Assembly: GCF_050436995.1 (NCBI RefSeq) | Contig: NC_134776.1 | Coordinates: forward strand, 18,145,001-18,209,000 | DNA: 64,000 nucleotides | Origin: Anticarsia gemmatalis | Taxonomy: Eukaryota > Arthropoda > Insecta > Lepidoptera > Erebidae | Reading direction: 5' to 3' | Shown here: one piece after another, positions 39,020-50,761 of the stretch | Position numbering within the stretch: position 1 is the first letter of the stretch | Layout of the letters: each line of letters starts with the position of its first letter | The notes under the pieces: model-generated | Told to the model about the DNA's origin: nothing | Database searches by the model: none | The model's input: only the letters and a program-made list of their open reading frames with translations | Program-made: the position numbers and the translations under genes

Positions 39020-41849
39020 TAATTCGGTGAAATGGTAAGAATAAAAATCAATATTATGAGCACATTGGCCCTATTTTCGCGTGGCTTGTATATACTCTGC
39101 TATTTGTATACAGTCAGTACAGGTAGTGTGCAATTGATCCTGCGCGCCCGCACTTTATTGTAGGAAGTAGGTACTGGCACATATACAGAGTCAGTACTCC
39201 ATTCATATAACCGATTGGTAGATAGCACACCGATTTATATATGTTTATTACACCGCATTTGAATTGCTACGTTATTACAAAACGCGAATTTGTTGATTGG
39301 GTTATATTGTCAGTCATTTAGGTTAATAATTAACTTCCTTTCTATGATAATGTAAATTTATACTAAAATGATTATTTCGTTTTTACGCCATAACGTCAAA
39401 GCTAATCAGGATAAAATTTGGCTGGAATATATTATTATACTTTATTACAGAGTAAATCATATACTACGTTTTGCATAAAAACTATACTTAATAGTAATAA
39501 GCTAGTTTTAAACATTCCTCGAGGAACAGTCCTCACCTATGCCAGAGATAAAAATAAATAAAAAAAATCAAATCATTTATTTATTTAGGTCAAGTTCAGA
39601 CACTTATAATAGTTAATAACAGTATGTGAATTTACTAGTCTCGATATACCTAGTTCTAAAACAAAGTATCGTCTAATCTACCACGGTTATCTCAACATTA
39701 CAAAACTGGTTATTGAACGCATCTTTTTACTACCATACATAGACAAAAATAGATTTGATCTAACGTCTTACAAACCTAGCGCAAAAAAGGACTAGGTTTA
39801 GCAACAAATTAATCAAAAACGTGTTTGTAAGTAATTTCGAAGCACTAAATGGTTGTCCGTAGATATTTCGTTCATCAAGGACTCATTAGGATAGTTGTAG
39901 TAAAAACATGTGCAAATAATATTAGCACGAGAAATATGACCTCATAGTATATACTTTAATAATATATTTATGTATCAAACCCAGGAGATATTTTATTGGT
40001 AAGTAATACTGCATCTTTGCTGTTTTTAAAAATATATTTTGTACATAACATTATTAACAATAGCAGACCTATTTTTATGACAATTGCTGTTTTTCCGAGG
40101 ATCGAGTACAGAACTACAGACGGAATATAAACGTAACGTCTGCCGATTCTAAGTAAAACAAGCTGACATACGTGAACTGTAATACTAAAATAAAACTGTA
40201 ATAAATTATTTTCTGCAGATTTCTTATTAAAATGTCCAAAACTGCCTTAAAATTTATAAAAAATCTGTAGTAGTGACTAATAGCATAAACCAATTGATTT
40301 CACAGAATTTCCTTTCTCAAGAATTCTACACATCTTCCCAATTCCGGGCAAAGACTCTTAGCCATAATTAATTAGGGACAAACGACTATCATTATATTTT
40401 GCTGTATTAAGTTAAACAACCTCAAAGCGCTATTTCAAATATCCGAATCATAAACACAGTAAGTTATGGCAATGTTAGTAGTATATTAGTTCAAAAAGCA
40501 TAATAAATAAGTAGGGACAGCATTTTAGCATAGTATCAACAACCCCTTTTAGCATAATGTCCAACATTATAAATATTATAATGTATTTTTTACAGTTCTT
40601 CTGTAGTAATGCGATTCGCGTCGCCGCGTCGCTACGCAGATAGGACAAGCGTATATACAGCGGCATCAAGAAGCGTATGAATAGAATACTAATTGCGCAA
40701 GTACGACGCAATATACTAAGCTACTGTAAATACTGGTTTTTATCATGGTGGAACATAGTATGATGTATAAGTCTTCATTTCCATGAACTACGGAAGACCA
40801 TGGTTTGACTTTCATCAAGAAAATTCTATAATTTAGGCCAATATTAACATTATTTCTAGACGTATGTGAGAGGCCGTCTGTGGAGAATTTGTAAAAGCCG
40901 TGAAAATTGTAACCCGAATACAGTCAACTGGCCGTTGAAAATTTTGCCTAAGTATAATTTAGCACAACAATAAGTTTTGTAACTATTCCGAATCAGTTTT
41001 TATTATTGCAAAAACTGCTGTCTAGCTTCCAATTGACTATATTTTAATATTTCACAAAAACCATAGAGACAATAACTTTTTAATTACACAATCTTAATTT
41101 TAATCAAGGGTTATTCTAAGACTAGCTGTTATAGTTACACATTCACAATATTGAGCTACCTATTCTTTCTGAAGTTATTCAAATTAAAAAAAAACTTTAT
41201 AATTGGTGAACGAATGCGAAAATTGATTTACAGCTGTGAGATTGATTTACGTTCTTTCAACAAGACATAACACGAGAATGTCTTTGCAAAAAAATAAACG
41301 ACACGATGTGCCTCGAACAATTACTTCAGTAATAAATAAGAAGGAGACTTTTAAATTAAACCTTATGAATTAAAACTATCAATACAATAATTCTTTACAA
41401 TTATTATTTTTAGTAAACATTCGCCCTCGTAGATACTAAATACCCAATCACGTGGGCCTATCATTGTTAACGGCGAAACGTGGGTATTTCATACACCCTT
41501 GCCTGAACCATCTGGTATAAAAGGCGTGATATTATGTAAATTTTAATAAAAATATTATCAAATATTTGTTTCCCTTACATCTTTTAACTAAAACAATATC
41601 TAGCCCACATATGTACGCAATATGTAGACGAGAACATTTGGTCAAAAACAAGCGCGAATGATTTATGAATAGACGTGGGCAGAAAATATGTACCAATTAC
41701 TATGTTCGCTACATACACGCTTATACGTCTCGTCATACAGACATATAAAACAAAGTCCCCCGCCACGGCCGGCAGTTTCTTCACGACAATATTGAAAAAA
41801 TCTTAACAGTTTTGCATGCGGATTATAACAATAATTAAGACATACGGTA

Positions 41850-41905
41850 CATACATAAAATCACACCTTCTTCCTATCGGGGTAGGCAGAGACAAAAGAC
41901 GGTCA
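41850..41905 (+). repeat. GGGGTAGGCAGAGAC repeat fragment
   Basis: AAAATCACACCTTCTTCC then CGGGGTAGGCAGAGACA; third member of the family at 13079 and 20440. Confidence 0.45.
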
Positions 41906-42666
41906 ACAATACATAGAATGGATATACAAGAGAAGTTTCGATATAATAATATATTGAGGTATTGGTATTATTGGATAAAATATAATGCAGATTGTTAAGG
42001 ATAAAAATATAGCGCTGCGATCAGACAAAACAAAGTCAGACCGTTGTTTTCAACTATTAAAATAGGCATAGTACTCAACGAATAACATTATAACGTTTTT
42101 GTAATTATTCCCTCTTAAAACGATCCAGAATCCTATATATAATAATGATAATATGGCTGTATTTCGCTCTTATTGTTACAAAACAATAGATGAATTTTGT
42201 ACCTAATCATCTTGTTCGAAATGAACACACCTATCCAAATAAGTAAATGTTGATACACAGTTTATTAATAAACAAAAACCACAAGGAAAAAGGAAAGATG
42301 TCACCTAAACTACCGAGTTTTAATTAATCCCCTCATCTTAAATTCTCGAACATTTATAGATCATTTATTTATTCAGATTATTAAATATGATATGAATTGG
42401 GTAAACAAGTTTTGTATAATAAACGCGGTCTCAACGAGAACTTGTAAAAACAAAAATAATGACAACGACCTCTATTCTTTCGTACTTATATTCGTGCAAC
42501 TCAATGATTTTGATAACTCTTGTTAATATATTGAGGTAATCATATCAAATAAAGATAATTAATATTATGTTTTAAGTTAAATAGATAGTTACGTACACAA
42601 GTGCATTGCAATTGTGATAGTTCGTTTTGTTAATACGTTCCTCATAGAAGATATCATATCAATATA

Positions 42667-42792
42667 TTAGGTCGGGGAAAAGTCTTTTGGCATTATAGTA
42701 TGTATGAACTTGTAATAAAATCTTTTCTCTACACGAAAAAGCTCGATATTTGCTGTTTCGTGTAACGTGGAAAAACTTTTTCCCCGACCTAA
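42667..42792. mobile_element. 126-bp mariner-type MITE
   Basis: Inverted ends TTAGGTCGGGGAAAAGTC and its partner TTTTTCCCCGACCTAA, flanked by TA on both sides (42665-42666 and 42793-42794). This is the Tc1/mariner signature, and the terminus matches lepidopteran mariner-like elements as I remember them. The internal sequence is far too short for a transposase. Confidence 0.85.
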
Positions 42793-42810
42793 TATTATGC
42801 ACATTTTTTT

Positions 42811-42900
42811 AACCCGTGACTAACCGAAATGAGAGAGGGGTTAAGCTGTAAGTTCTGCTGGCCAAGTGCAGGCTGGACCCTTAGCCCTCAAGAAATAGTT
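42811..42900 (+). repeat. CCCACTG-family repeat fragment
   Basis: AACCCGTGACTAACCG start, GAGAGGGGTTAAGC and CTGGCCAAGTGCAGGCTGG; degraded copy. Confidence 0.45.
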
Positions 42901-44929
42901 AAGTTAAGTTAGTAAATAACCGATCCCTTTGGCCTAAATTCTAGATTAGAAGTACCAGTTATCATACAAGGATAATATACATTCATGTTAGTGAAAGAAT
43001 TTCGTAAATGGAGCAGTAGTTTTCGAGATAAGTATGTTTACACAAACAATCTCTTCACATGCACTCGTATTAAACAAAGACCACATACCTATTATTTTAT
43101 TACACTAATTACAATTCTTAAAACCACTTTCACGGTTTATTCAAAATAGTGAGAACAAATGTATGAAAACCAACGTTATACTCCTCCTGATAAACTAACC
43201 GATACTTATCTGGAAGTGATAGAACAATAGACATTACTATATCAAATATTCGTTAAAAAATTCGTTTGTTTCTTGTCACAGTTCTATCCTTTATAAAATG
43301 TCGGTCAAACTAGTACAAGAATATTAGGCATGCTTATACTGCCTACTCTGTGTCAAAAAAGAATAGGAAAAAACCATAAACAACCCCTTCTATATTTGAC
43401 GAAATTATATTTTCACGAACCACCACCAGTGATTACCATTCACACCAGTTCAGAAGTGGTTTTAGGCCCTAATGACTTTTCTTTTAACAGTTAATTTAAA
43501 GTACTCTTACGTAAAACTTATTTTTGTTTAAATTGTACAGATAGAAGTTATTATACAAAGGTTTTCCTTAATAAATTGTAAACCTTTACACCACGTATAG
43601 GTTCGCGATTAATAAAATAATTTATTTATGACTGTAAATAACATGAAATGAATTAGTAAGTTCAGTAGATATGTATAGTGACGCACATAGTCGATTGTGG
43701 TTGGTACCTAAGACAAATGGTCAAATGAATCATGGAGCAAAGACCATTACCGATGCTCCCATAGACTATTAATTTTATGAGAGAAAAATAACTTAAGACA
43801 TTTAGACACATAGAATTTCCGCACACCTGGTTAAATAGAATAGAAAAGTTATCTTGTGCTGGAAAAATCTGTACTTAATTATGTTCTTTTCTTTATGAAA
43901 AGACTTTCTAAATATAAGTATTATTATGAAGAACTAGGAACTCAAGAACTAGATAAAAGGGTCGTATATATTTTCTACAATTTACCAAATAACTAAGTTG
44001 CATAAGAACTGTGTGCCTTTGAAATTATTTAGGTTAGAAACCTCAAATATTGTTAATTATTTAATAGAAGTTACATTATTTTATTAACGCTGGCAAGATT
44101 TGGTGCGAATACGAAAATAATTAATTCACTTTATTTAGATTTAATTCGCTATATTTTTTTCTTAGTTATCAGCTGATTCAAGTTCATAATCACTTGTTTT
44201 ACGTAGGAATACATACTATAAATGATAAGATCTCATAAGACAAGTCACATAAGGAAAGTTTTTATGCGTATAGGAAAATCCAGAGATCTTTCCTCAGCTG
44301 GGTTATTTAATGATTCATAAAGCAGAGATGATATTATATAAAGATAAAGAATGATAAACTTGAATCTTATAAAATAATCGAAGATTGAGAAACCGTGGCG
44401 AGAGGTGATTTATTGGGAAATACTCACGTTTTAAATAATTTATATAGGGGAAAAACTATGCCGAACATTCCAGTTTCAAACTAACTATGGCAGTATCTAA
44501 GCAATTCTTTAAAGCTAAAAAGGATTAGTTACAACTAATTACTCTTATCTTAATTTGCCACGACGCACGGTGGATCGAAAATCGGCTGTAGAAGACATAG
44601 AATCTCGATGTCGTGAATGTTATTTTTTTTTATGGAAATGTCTTCTGCTGATCATTACTGTTCTATAAAATGTCATATGAAGTAATTGTGTGCGCAAATG
44701 GATGAGTTATAATTTTTTTAAGAAAATTTTGTATGGAGCTGACATGAAAAATGAGAATATCTCTGGAATCGCAAGGTTGACCGTTATATCCTTGCACACT
44801 GATATAGTACTATTTATTTATGAATTTTTGACATACTTTATACCGCGGCATCACTTGCGATTTTTTTTCTAAAAATCGTCAAAATTTTCAAAAAAAAAAT
44901 TTTGTTTATGATACATTTTAATGCTTAAG

Positions 44930-45935
44930 TATGACAATAACAAGTGTAATTTACAATATTTTTTATGCTTAGACCAAAACGTTCTAAGAAATCACAAAAT
45001 CGTATTACTCCTCCTCTAATGGTGCTCTCTGAACCTCGTATAATCTTTGTTTCGGGCCTCTGAAGCTTCTTCCGAAAGACTTCCAATTGTTACAATAGCA
45101 TTTACTGCAATTATGTCCCCTCCGTGAATCAACAATTTGTGGATGGTTGATGACATGTGGTACCCACCATACAGTTCCACGTATTTTGCAGCGGTTGTTC
45201 TAGCGTATTCTTTAATTACGGTACGTCTACAAACTCTCCAGATGTGATAGCTCTCAGACTCATAGCAAACCTGCGTATTATATCTTCATCTGATGCAATG
45301 ATCATCTTTGAATCGATCTTGGATGAGTTTTTTCCGTGGGTGCAATAACTCTTGGTGGCCTTCTCCTCTAGCAGACCACTTTTTGAAGTCGAGACTATAC
45401 GGTATGTGTAAAAATTATTCCATCACATATGCATGAAATGATGATAATCCGAACTCATACACACCAGAAGAAATGGTTTTTGACGCAATGGCATCTAACT
45501 TATTCATTTATGTGGTTTTAGCCAAACACATGTAGCAAGCCGCATTGACTTCGTTTCTTTGTACATATCTGTACAAATTTTGCCATCAATCATCGACATC
45601 ATTACTTGGTGACTAATTTTATGTCCCTGACATTTTGAGGGAATGAGAGCTGCAATTTTGTTATCTGTAACGGGAGCTTCAATATTGTTATCCATAGCAG
45701 TTTTTTCCATCGTGACAACTCCTTTGGATGCTTTCGAAAAACGAAACTGGACTGGAGGGTAATAGATAGGTGAGTAGGGTTTTGGATATACCCATACGGT
45801 ATCACCGTCAGCTATCAACTTTAATGGAACCAAAAAGGTCATAAATATGCTGGAATCATCTTAACCACTCTCTATGTTTTGCTTATATCCACTTTGATAA
45901 GATGCACCGTCAAATCCCAAGTTCGATATTAATAT
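44930..45935 (-). pseudogene. degenerate Transib transposase (RAG1-like core), minus strand
   Basis: Reading leftward through spacer and left arm gives recognisable blocks in order. FDGASYQSGYKQ has the first catalytic Asp (codon at 45909-45911), in the position of the RAG1 CDGMGD motif. SMIDGKICTDM carries the probable second Asp (45585-45587). YGGYHMSSTIHKLLIHGGD is followed by LSEEASEARNKDYTRFREHH, which has the catalytic Glu (about 45067-45072) in the position of the RAG1 ASEGNESGNK region. The N-terminal part is missing. Inactivating lesions include a TAA shortly after the first Asp motif, a TAA plus a one-base deletion just after the GEFVDVP block, and a TAG after REHH. It cannot make an active transposase. 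Motif alignment to RAG1 and Transib is from memory. Confidence 0.8.
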
Positions 45936-45972
45936 ATTTTTTTTATCTTGTCGTTACAAGTTCGGTATTTGG

Positions 45973-46335
45973 ATTAGATGAAGACCTAATACGCAGGTTT
46001 GCTATGAGTCTGAGAGCTATCACATCTGGAGAGTTTGTAGACGTACCGAAATTAAAGAATACGCTAGAACAACCGCTGCAAAATACGTGGAACTGTATGG
46101 TGGGTACCACATGTCATCAACCATCCACAAATTGTTGATTCACGGAGGGGACATAATTGCAGTAAATGCTATTGTAACAATTGGAAGTCTTTCGGAAGAA
46201 GCTTCAGAGGCACGAAACAAAGATTATACGAGGTTCAGAGAGCACCATTAGAGGAGGAGTAATACGATTTTGTGATTTCTTAGAACGTTTTGGTCTAAGC
46301 ATAAAAAATATTGTAAATTACACTTGTTATTGTCA
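45973..46335 (+). pseudogene. inverted copy of the Transib transposase C-terminus
   Basis: The right arm repeats, in opposite orientation, the segment from DEDLIRRFAMSLRAITSGEF through the Glu motif LSEEASEARNK (GAA codons at 46195-46200) to about 46335. It shares the one-base deletion and the TAG after REHH with the left arm, but retains AAA where the left arm has a TAA after GEFVDVP. It is a duplicate of an already broken gene, with the first two catalytic residues absent from this copy. Confidence 0.75.
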
Positions 46336-48342
46336 TACTTAAGCATTAAAATGTATCATAAACAAAATTTTTTTTTTGAAAATTTTGACGATTTTTAGAA
46401 AAAAAATCGCAAGTGATGCCGCGATATAAAGTATGTCAAAAATTCATAAATAAATAGTACTATATCAGTGTGCAAGGATATAACGGCCAACCTTGCGATT
46501 CCAGAGATATTCTCATTTTTCATGTCAGCTCCATACAAAATTTTCTTAAAAAAATTATAACTCATCCATTCGCGCACACAATTACTTCATATGACATTTT
46601 ATAGAACAGTAATGATCAGCAGAAGACATTTCCATCAAAAAAAATAACATTCACGACATCGAGATTCTATGTCTTCTACAGCCGATTTTCGATCCACCGT
46701 GCGACGTACCTACGTTCTTCCGTCTAAAAGTGGATCCTACTATGATATACTTAACGTTCAATTTCCTATTGTTATCATAACAAAGATAATTTGTTACCCA
46801 TAATACATTATAGTAAGTCGAGCTGATGTCAGCGCATACATTCACCATACAAGTGATTATTTGTAAAAACTTCCTTCCTCGAGAGAAAAACACAAGGAAG
46901 GCGAGAGAAGCCTTGATCGTCGACCGGCTACGTCACGACTTGTCAGGCAACTGACAAAGCTTGTCCCGTGGAGTAACGACCTCAGCAAAAAACGCCACAA
47001 AAACACCACTGTCAATAACATAGCGTTTACGATACATAATATACAGGATATCACCGGTCTCAATCCTTTATTATTTATCTTTTTGCCTCGACGTTAGTCA
47101 AATGTCCTTAAATGACAATGCCCTTTAACCTATTTTTTGCGATTTCGCAAATACCTATCAATTAAATACTGGTTTTATCAAGAAAACAGGTTGTTTGTCG
47201 ACCACTGGCATTAGTTCATCGGTAGAATAACAACTGAATATGTACACGTACGTCGCGAAGCATAGAAAATTATAGCAGAATTTGAGTCGAACATTTTGAC
47301 GAATTCATATTGTGACGACCTACAAAAACAGCGAAACGGGAAGTAAAGCAACCACGCATTTAGTTTGCCTTTGTTTGTTGTTACAACCAGTTCAAAAAGG
47401 TCTTATAAAAAATTGTTGCTACAGAATCTATGGAAAATTTTGGCAGTGTAAATGAATGTATCCAGATTAGCCTTCCCTTGCCTGACTCTTGCCTAAAATA
47501 ATGCCCTACTACTACTTTCACGACATGTTGCGTGACAGGCGAACTTGCAATAAATCGTAAAAAAAATGATAGACAACACTGAACATAAACTAGTCGAATT
47601 TTTCATCACTTGTGGATAGTTAAGTGTAAAAAAACAGCAAAAACTAGTTAGTTTTAAGTTTTTAATGAGACAAATGACGAAGTTATGCCTTGTTCTCATG
47701 GGGGTTAAGAGATTAAAGATTAGGATTTTAATTTCATGTTATTGAAATATATTGAAGAACTAGGCTTGATTTTATGTATGTAATGTGTGTTTAATATGTT
47801 TTTAGTATTTACCCTTTATTTTATGAGGAATATATCTGTAAATATTATTATTATGCTTTATTTACATAGTATTTATAATAGATGATACAATTTTAATCAT
47901 ATCTACTTCCTTAATGATGACAGACTGGATGTACACTATTATCAGTTTTGCAAACCTTGGAATTTAGCAGCCAGTAACTTCCTCTATAGTGCCAAATCAC
48001 ATCCTTTTTAATCAACTGAAACTGATATTAATAGACGCAATTGGGACTTAAAACTCGAAATGAATGAACATAGTAACAATAATAAGTTGTGTGTGTAGTG
48101 TAATTATTTAGTAGCCTGTCACTGATAATTTTTTTAGTAAAGTTATCCAATTATGATTGCTCTTGACATATTAGAATTTACGATTTTTGTTCAAGGAAAG
48201 TGTAGAAAATGCTTTGAACCTCACCTGGGCATGGTAGTAAAGGATACAACACGGGTGCTATTTACAAGCCCCTTTACCCCTTTCCCTCAATCCCCTCAAG
48301 GGTCTTATCTTACATTTAAAAACCTCAGAACGTAGACTTGAG

Positions 48343-48560
48343 GTAATGGTTCATATGGACACTGTGGCCGTACAACAGTGTATCATGGATTTGAATCCTA
48401 CATAGTGCAAGTATTAATTGTATAATGAACATGAGTATCTGTTTAGTTTTAAAACTCAATGTCATTGTATCTACCTACTATCTATACATTTGTATAACTA
48501 AGTCTATCAATTGTCTAGCTACTGTCCAGCCTTTGTCCGTTTTGGAATCAGAAACAGAAG
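48343..48560 (+). mobile_element. decayed tRNA-derived SINE, copy D
   Basis: Weak B-box remnant GGATTTGAATCC (about 48387-48398), then a body parallel to the SINE at 13981 (ATGAACATGAGTATCTG, CATTGTATCTACC, CTTTGTCCGTTTTGGAATC). Strongly diverged. Confidence 0.5.
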
Positions 48561-49528
48561 TTTGAAGAGCCATATATTTAAATTCAGTGGTTAACCACAC
48601 AAAGAATAATATTTATAGTCAGATAAATTAAATGTTCATGTTATCATGCAGCTACTGTGTATTGCTTACATGTTGATCAACAATAGTGGGTGTCACCTTA
48701 CAAGCATTCAGATAAGTTTGCCAGTATTATCAGGTGATTGGCTTGCAATTGTTATACTTATGGTTTTATTGTTAGTTACCTTTTTAGGTCTAGGAAGGCA
48801 TTGTTATTAAGTGCTTATTTAGTGCCTAGGTTTAGTGTTGTTGAAATACTAAGTTGATTAAGTTGTATAGTGAGAAATACTATTGTTATTATGTTGTAGG
48901 AAGTTGTATATTGTATTGAAATATACTAAATGAGGATATTTGAAAATGTTATTGTACCAGGCATTTTTGTATCAAATGTTCAATTTTGGACAAAGTTCCT
49001 ATTTAGAGACAAAGACAGTACAACATTCAAGCTATTCTAACTATTCAAGCTTTTTATCTACTAGGTACCTAGCTAGTTAATAAAATAATTAGTGAATAGG
49101 TATGAGAGATCATCTTAGTTTATTTCAAGAACAAAAGAGTCACAGACAATCATTAGTTGCATAGTTTTTTTTTATAGAGTTGTGATTGTAACTTCTCCTA
49201 TAGTGTTTAGCTATTCAGTCTTCTTTTTAATGTGTAATTAAATAGCTAACTCAGAAATAACATGCTGCTATCTAATAATGTTATGGAGCTTAGCTGACTG
49301 CTTTATTGCTCTTATATATTTTTATGTTTTAATCCTTTATTTTTTTAGTAAATATTTCAAAAGTTTACCTGGATTACTATGTTATGTTATGCTTAGTGTT
49401 GAATTAGAGAGTTATACCTAACAACAGAACAATCTCAAACTTTATTTTTCATGTGTGGGTACTTTTATGAGTATTTCAACCAAACTTATTAAACAAAATA
49501 AAAATGTAGAATCTTTATGAAGGGTAAG

Positions 49529-49593
49529 AAGTCACTTGTAAAGAGTCATTATTTTTATAGATGATTAAAATAATGACGCCATACAAGTGACTT
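49529..49593. repeat. 65-bp hairpin element
   Basis: Arms 49529-49555 and 49567-49593 (27 bp each, four or five mismatches) around an 11-bp loop; the ends read AAGTCACTTGTA and TACAAGTGACTT. Probably a minimal palindromic MITE. No target duplication identified. Confidence 0.6.
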
Positions 49594-50157
49594 GACTAAC
49601 TGGTATGGTATTGTGATGAGTAAACAAGTTGTCTCTACATAAATGTACCTATTCCAATCACAAAAATTATTATAAAGGTCATTGCAGGACATTACACCTC
49701 TGTTAACAACTTTGTTCACTCAGTTAGAAACTTTATTTAGGAAACCTGTTGCACACCACCTGTCGTTAATTACCAAAGTTTCACGACAAACCTATCGAAT
49801 TAACACTGTGATTAATTGTAACATAACATTATTGTTTAAAACCTAACTGGAAGTTTAGAAACACTAACTAGGTGTGCTAAATTAATCGCTGACGGTGACG
49901 TTTAACACTCGCTAACGAAAAAGAGCCGAAAGGATTTCAAGGTTCCCTTTTTCTTTTTCTTCCGACGACTAAAATAAATACTGGCCTACATAAGTTTCTT
50001 TACCTCGTAAAAAGTTTCTAGAAACTATCTACGCCACATACACATCCATAAACACGTCACAAGTGGGTATGCAAACTTTTAGATGGAAGTGCATTTAAAG
50101 ATTCCAACTTAGACCGATGCATTGTTTTCATTACGTAGGCAGTAAGTTGCGACATAC

Positions 50158-50242
50158 CTTTGCTCAACTGGCCGACGGAGAGCACCAAGAGGAATACACC
50201 AAATATATGTTTAAAGTTCACATGCACTCTTAAACGATACAT
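50158..50242 (-). CDS. PLXDC: PLXDC-like gene, coding exon 1 with start codon and signal peptide
   Basis: Plexin domain-containing proteins (PLXDC1/TEM7, PLXDC2/TEM7R) are type I membrane proteins with an extracellular plexin-like/PSI region; vertebrate members bind PEDF and matrix partners such as nidogen. This exon supplies the ATG (50240-50242) and 28 codons, ending with one base before a GTATGT donor, which fits the two-base start of the exon at 24778-24972. The peptide MYRLRVHVNFKHIFG has a basic N-region, followed by the hydrophobic core VFLLVLSVGQLSK, a classic signal peptide probably cleaved near residues 26-29. Joining the five exons gives 196 uninterrupted residues with eight N-glycosylation sequons and the W-x-N-I...LSNSHRRA block at the end. 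In Drosophila I believe the counterpart is l(1)G0289, from memory. The main uncertainty is that the diagnostic downstream domain lies outside the window. Confidence 0.85.
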
Positions 50243-50420
50243 TTTAACACAATATTATATAAAATGGACGTTTATTTTAGCTTAAAATATTACAAATGTC
50301 AGTAACGTCATTGAGGCACTGGTGAACTGAACTGACGGCCGACTGAGACGGCAGACTTTTCCAGTATCCACGTCGGCGTGTGCGTGAGCATAGAGCGTAC
50401 GTATTGTTTTTGTCAATGTG
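50243..50420 (-). promoter_or_regulatory. PLXDC: 5'UTR and likely core promoter of the PLXDC-like gene
   Basis: GC-richer than its surroundings. Three arthropod initiator-type TCAGT motifs on the minus strand (50326-50330, 50331-50335, 50342-50346) lie 84-104 bp upstream of the ATG, a sensible 5'UTR length. No TATA box or convincing downstream promoter element was seen. The transcription start is inferred. Confidence 0.45.
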
Positions 50421-50761
50421 TGGGCTTGGTTGTTTTTTATTGTTCTGTCAAACTAGCCACGCAAAGGAATCAAACTTACAGCCATATCTGTATTTTAACA
50501 TGCCGCATTTTTGTGGTGTGTATTTTACTCGTATCCATAATTCTTTAACGCTATAAATGTTTTATTTATGTTAGATGAGGTACCTAGATAAATACTGATC
50601 TAAAATATAGAGTAACAAAATGGAATATAGTATGGCGAATGGGAAAAAGTTAAAATAAAATTATAAGAGCAGTTTTGCGTCTGCCTTTCAATTAGGGTAG
50701 TTGCAATGATATTGCATTTTTTTAATTTTGAAACTAGTTGCTTAGTTACTGTTCTGCATTT

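Larger units (their letters stand above)
44561..46706. mobile_element. Transib-derived foldback element with CGACG duplication
   Basis: The element proper is 44566-46701 (2,136 bp). Both ends read inward as CACGGTGGATCGAAAATCGG and are flanked by perfect direct CGACG (44561-44565 and 46702-46706). A CACNNTG-type terminus and a 5-bp GC-rich duplication are diagnostic of Transib, the superfamily related to vertebrate RAG1. Each end is one arm of a long inverted repeat: 44566 to about 45293 and about 45973 to 46701. The arms are about 98-99% identical in the outer 150 bp that I aligned. Both arms carry the 3' coding end of a Transib transposase; a transposase core segment of about 680 bp lies between them. 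It sits in intron 1 of the PLXDC-like gene. No arm has an intact reading frame. Confidence 0.9.
24973..50157 (-). other. PLXDC: intron 1 of the PLXDC-like gene (25,185 bp)
   Basis: Donor GTATGT at 50152-50157, acceptor TAG at 24973-24975, minus strand. Large first introns often hold enhancers. It contains the Transib foldback, mariner MITE, TTA MITE, Helitrons and SINE relics listed separately. GC-richer unique blocks without repeat signatures (28920-29280, 40600-40720, 46710-47060) are candidate regulatory DNA. All other stretches are AT-rich with no supportable gene. Confidence 0.8.
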
